NCBI GenBank assembly: GCA_018812525.1
Contig: JAHJDE010000182.1
Coordinates: 1-32,057 of the forward strand
DNA length: 32,057 nucleotides
Reading direction: 5' to 3'
From: Gammaproteobacteria bacterium
GTDB lineage: Bacteria > Pseudomonadota > Gammaproteobacteria > Chromatiales > Chromatiaceae
Positions 31,609-32,057 of the stretch are shown here, one piece after another. Position 1 is the stretch's first letter. Every line of letters starts with the position of its first letter. The position numbers were made by a program, and so were the translations under genes. The notes below the pieces were generated by a model that saw nothing but the letters and a program-made list of their open reading frames with translations, ran no database searches and had not been told where the DNA came from.

Positions 31609-31921
31609 GCCGCTATTGAGCTGAAAAGTCAAGTCGGTCCATCTTTTGGAAACAACTTCAATAACCGAGCCGAGGAAGCAATCGGAACAGCGCATGACCT
31701 ATGGACAGCTTACCGTGAAGGAGCATTCGGGAAACAGCCTCGCCCGTTTGTAGGTTGGCTCATGATGGTTGAAGATGCACCGAAATCACGAAGTCCTGTG
31801 CGGGATTCATCGCCGCACTTTCCGGTTTTTGAGGGAGTTTAAGGGGGCTTCGTACCTTGAAAGATACGACTTGCTCTGTCAGCGACTCTTACGAGAACAG
31901 CTAGGCGTCGAGCAAAAATAA
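31609..31921 (+). pseudogene. XhoI/PaeR7I-type restriction endonuclease, C-terminal remnant
   Basis: From [20 protein letters not shown] through [20 protein letters not shown] and [20 protein letters not shown] the sequence matches the PaeR7I/XhoI family, including the E-L-K of its PD-(D/E)XK site. After HFPVFE one extra base near 31833 shifts the frame; in the other frame it continues [20 protein letters not shown] and stops at 31921. The N-terminal two thirds is absent. No matching methyltransferase is present in the window. It is a non-functional remnant of a second restriction system. Confidence 0.85.
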
Positions 31922-31935
31922 CTTCAGATTTCCTG

Positions 31936-31952
31936 ATCCCTACCGGGATTTT
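31936..31952 (+). terminator. Weak terminator after the XhoI-type remnant
   Basis: ATCCC-TACC-GGGAT is followed by TTT. The stem is only five base pairs, so this is a weak candidate. The remaining bases to 32057 show no gene I can identify. Confidence 0.3.
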
Positions 31953-32057
31953 GCGGTCTGAACCGGAAACGCTACGGCACTTATTTTTCGCTGGAATTAG
32001 GTGGTGCTGCTGCAAAATCGAGACATTGATCCATCGCGATCATGAACAGCGAGGCGC

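Overview
The window looks like chromosomal accessory DNA of a GC-rich proteobacterium, probably gamma- or betaproteobacterial. The evidence is YqhA, the YceI/cytochrome b561 pair, CcdAB, HipBA, a Tat-exported molybdoenzyme with a TorD-type chaperone, and a sigma-54 control system. The genus cannot be told. It reads as a layered resistance and respiration island with several mobile-element scars.

Layout. (1) 1-3033: the end of an ISL3-type transposase, a hipBA toxin-antitoxin operon with its promoter and operators, a tiny HTH protein, a perfect palindrome and a YqhA-type membrane protein. (2) 3228-4369: yceI and cytochrome b561. (3) 4553-9782: an arsenic operon with an ArsR-ArsC fusion, a GDCCVxC small protein, an ACR3 arsenite pump, an ArsP-type permease, a small thioredoxin-like protein and ArsM. 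A ccdAB module sits antisense inside it. (4) 9790-16033: a decaying type I restriction-modification island. HsdM lacks its catalytic core, HsdR is frameshifted and joined to an AlbA_2-domain remnant, and HsdS and RhuM are intact. A DUF559 endonuclease gene and five copies of a palindromic repeat lie within it, followed by a DUF1778/GNAT toxin-antitoxin pair. The island is bracketed by intact arsM and by a 3' arsM fragment at 16144-16556. (5) 16587-17163: DUF433 and a DUF5615 toxin gene broken by a REP-like palindrome. (6) 17367-21033: a three-component regulator made of a PhnD-like periplasmic sensor, a histidine kinase and a sigma-54 activator. (7) 30360 down to 21240, minus strand: a long molybdoenzyme operon. 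It encodes an FeS subunit, an NrfD-like anchor, a molybdopterin catalytic subunit, a TorD-like chaperone, a DUF309-like protein, a HisF-like protein, a periplasmic rhodanese-like protein, a polyferredoxin and MoaA. (8) 30677-32057: a Fic-like protein with a degenerate motif and a broken XhoI/PaeR7I-type restriction gene.

How the parts fit. A good -24/-12 promoter lies upstream of the molybdoenzyme operon, and the sigma-54 activator is encoded at the other end of the same block. The periplasmic sensor, kinase and activator arrangement resembles AioXSR/ArxXSR. With the arsenic genes next door, an anaerobic arsenite oxidase (Arx-like) is the leading hypothesis. The subunit order FeS-NrfD-Mo, the Asp in place of the third cluster Cys, and the rhodanese-like gene leave tetrathionate, thiosulfate or polysulfide-type chemistry open. 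The substrate is therefore not settled by sequence alone.

The strongest candidates for something undescribed are two. One is the palindromic repeat family that travels with DUF559 and is read through in frame inside hsdR and hsdS. The other is the accessory set of the molybdoenzyme operon, above all a catalytically stripped HisF-like protein.
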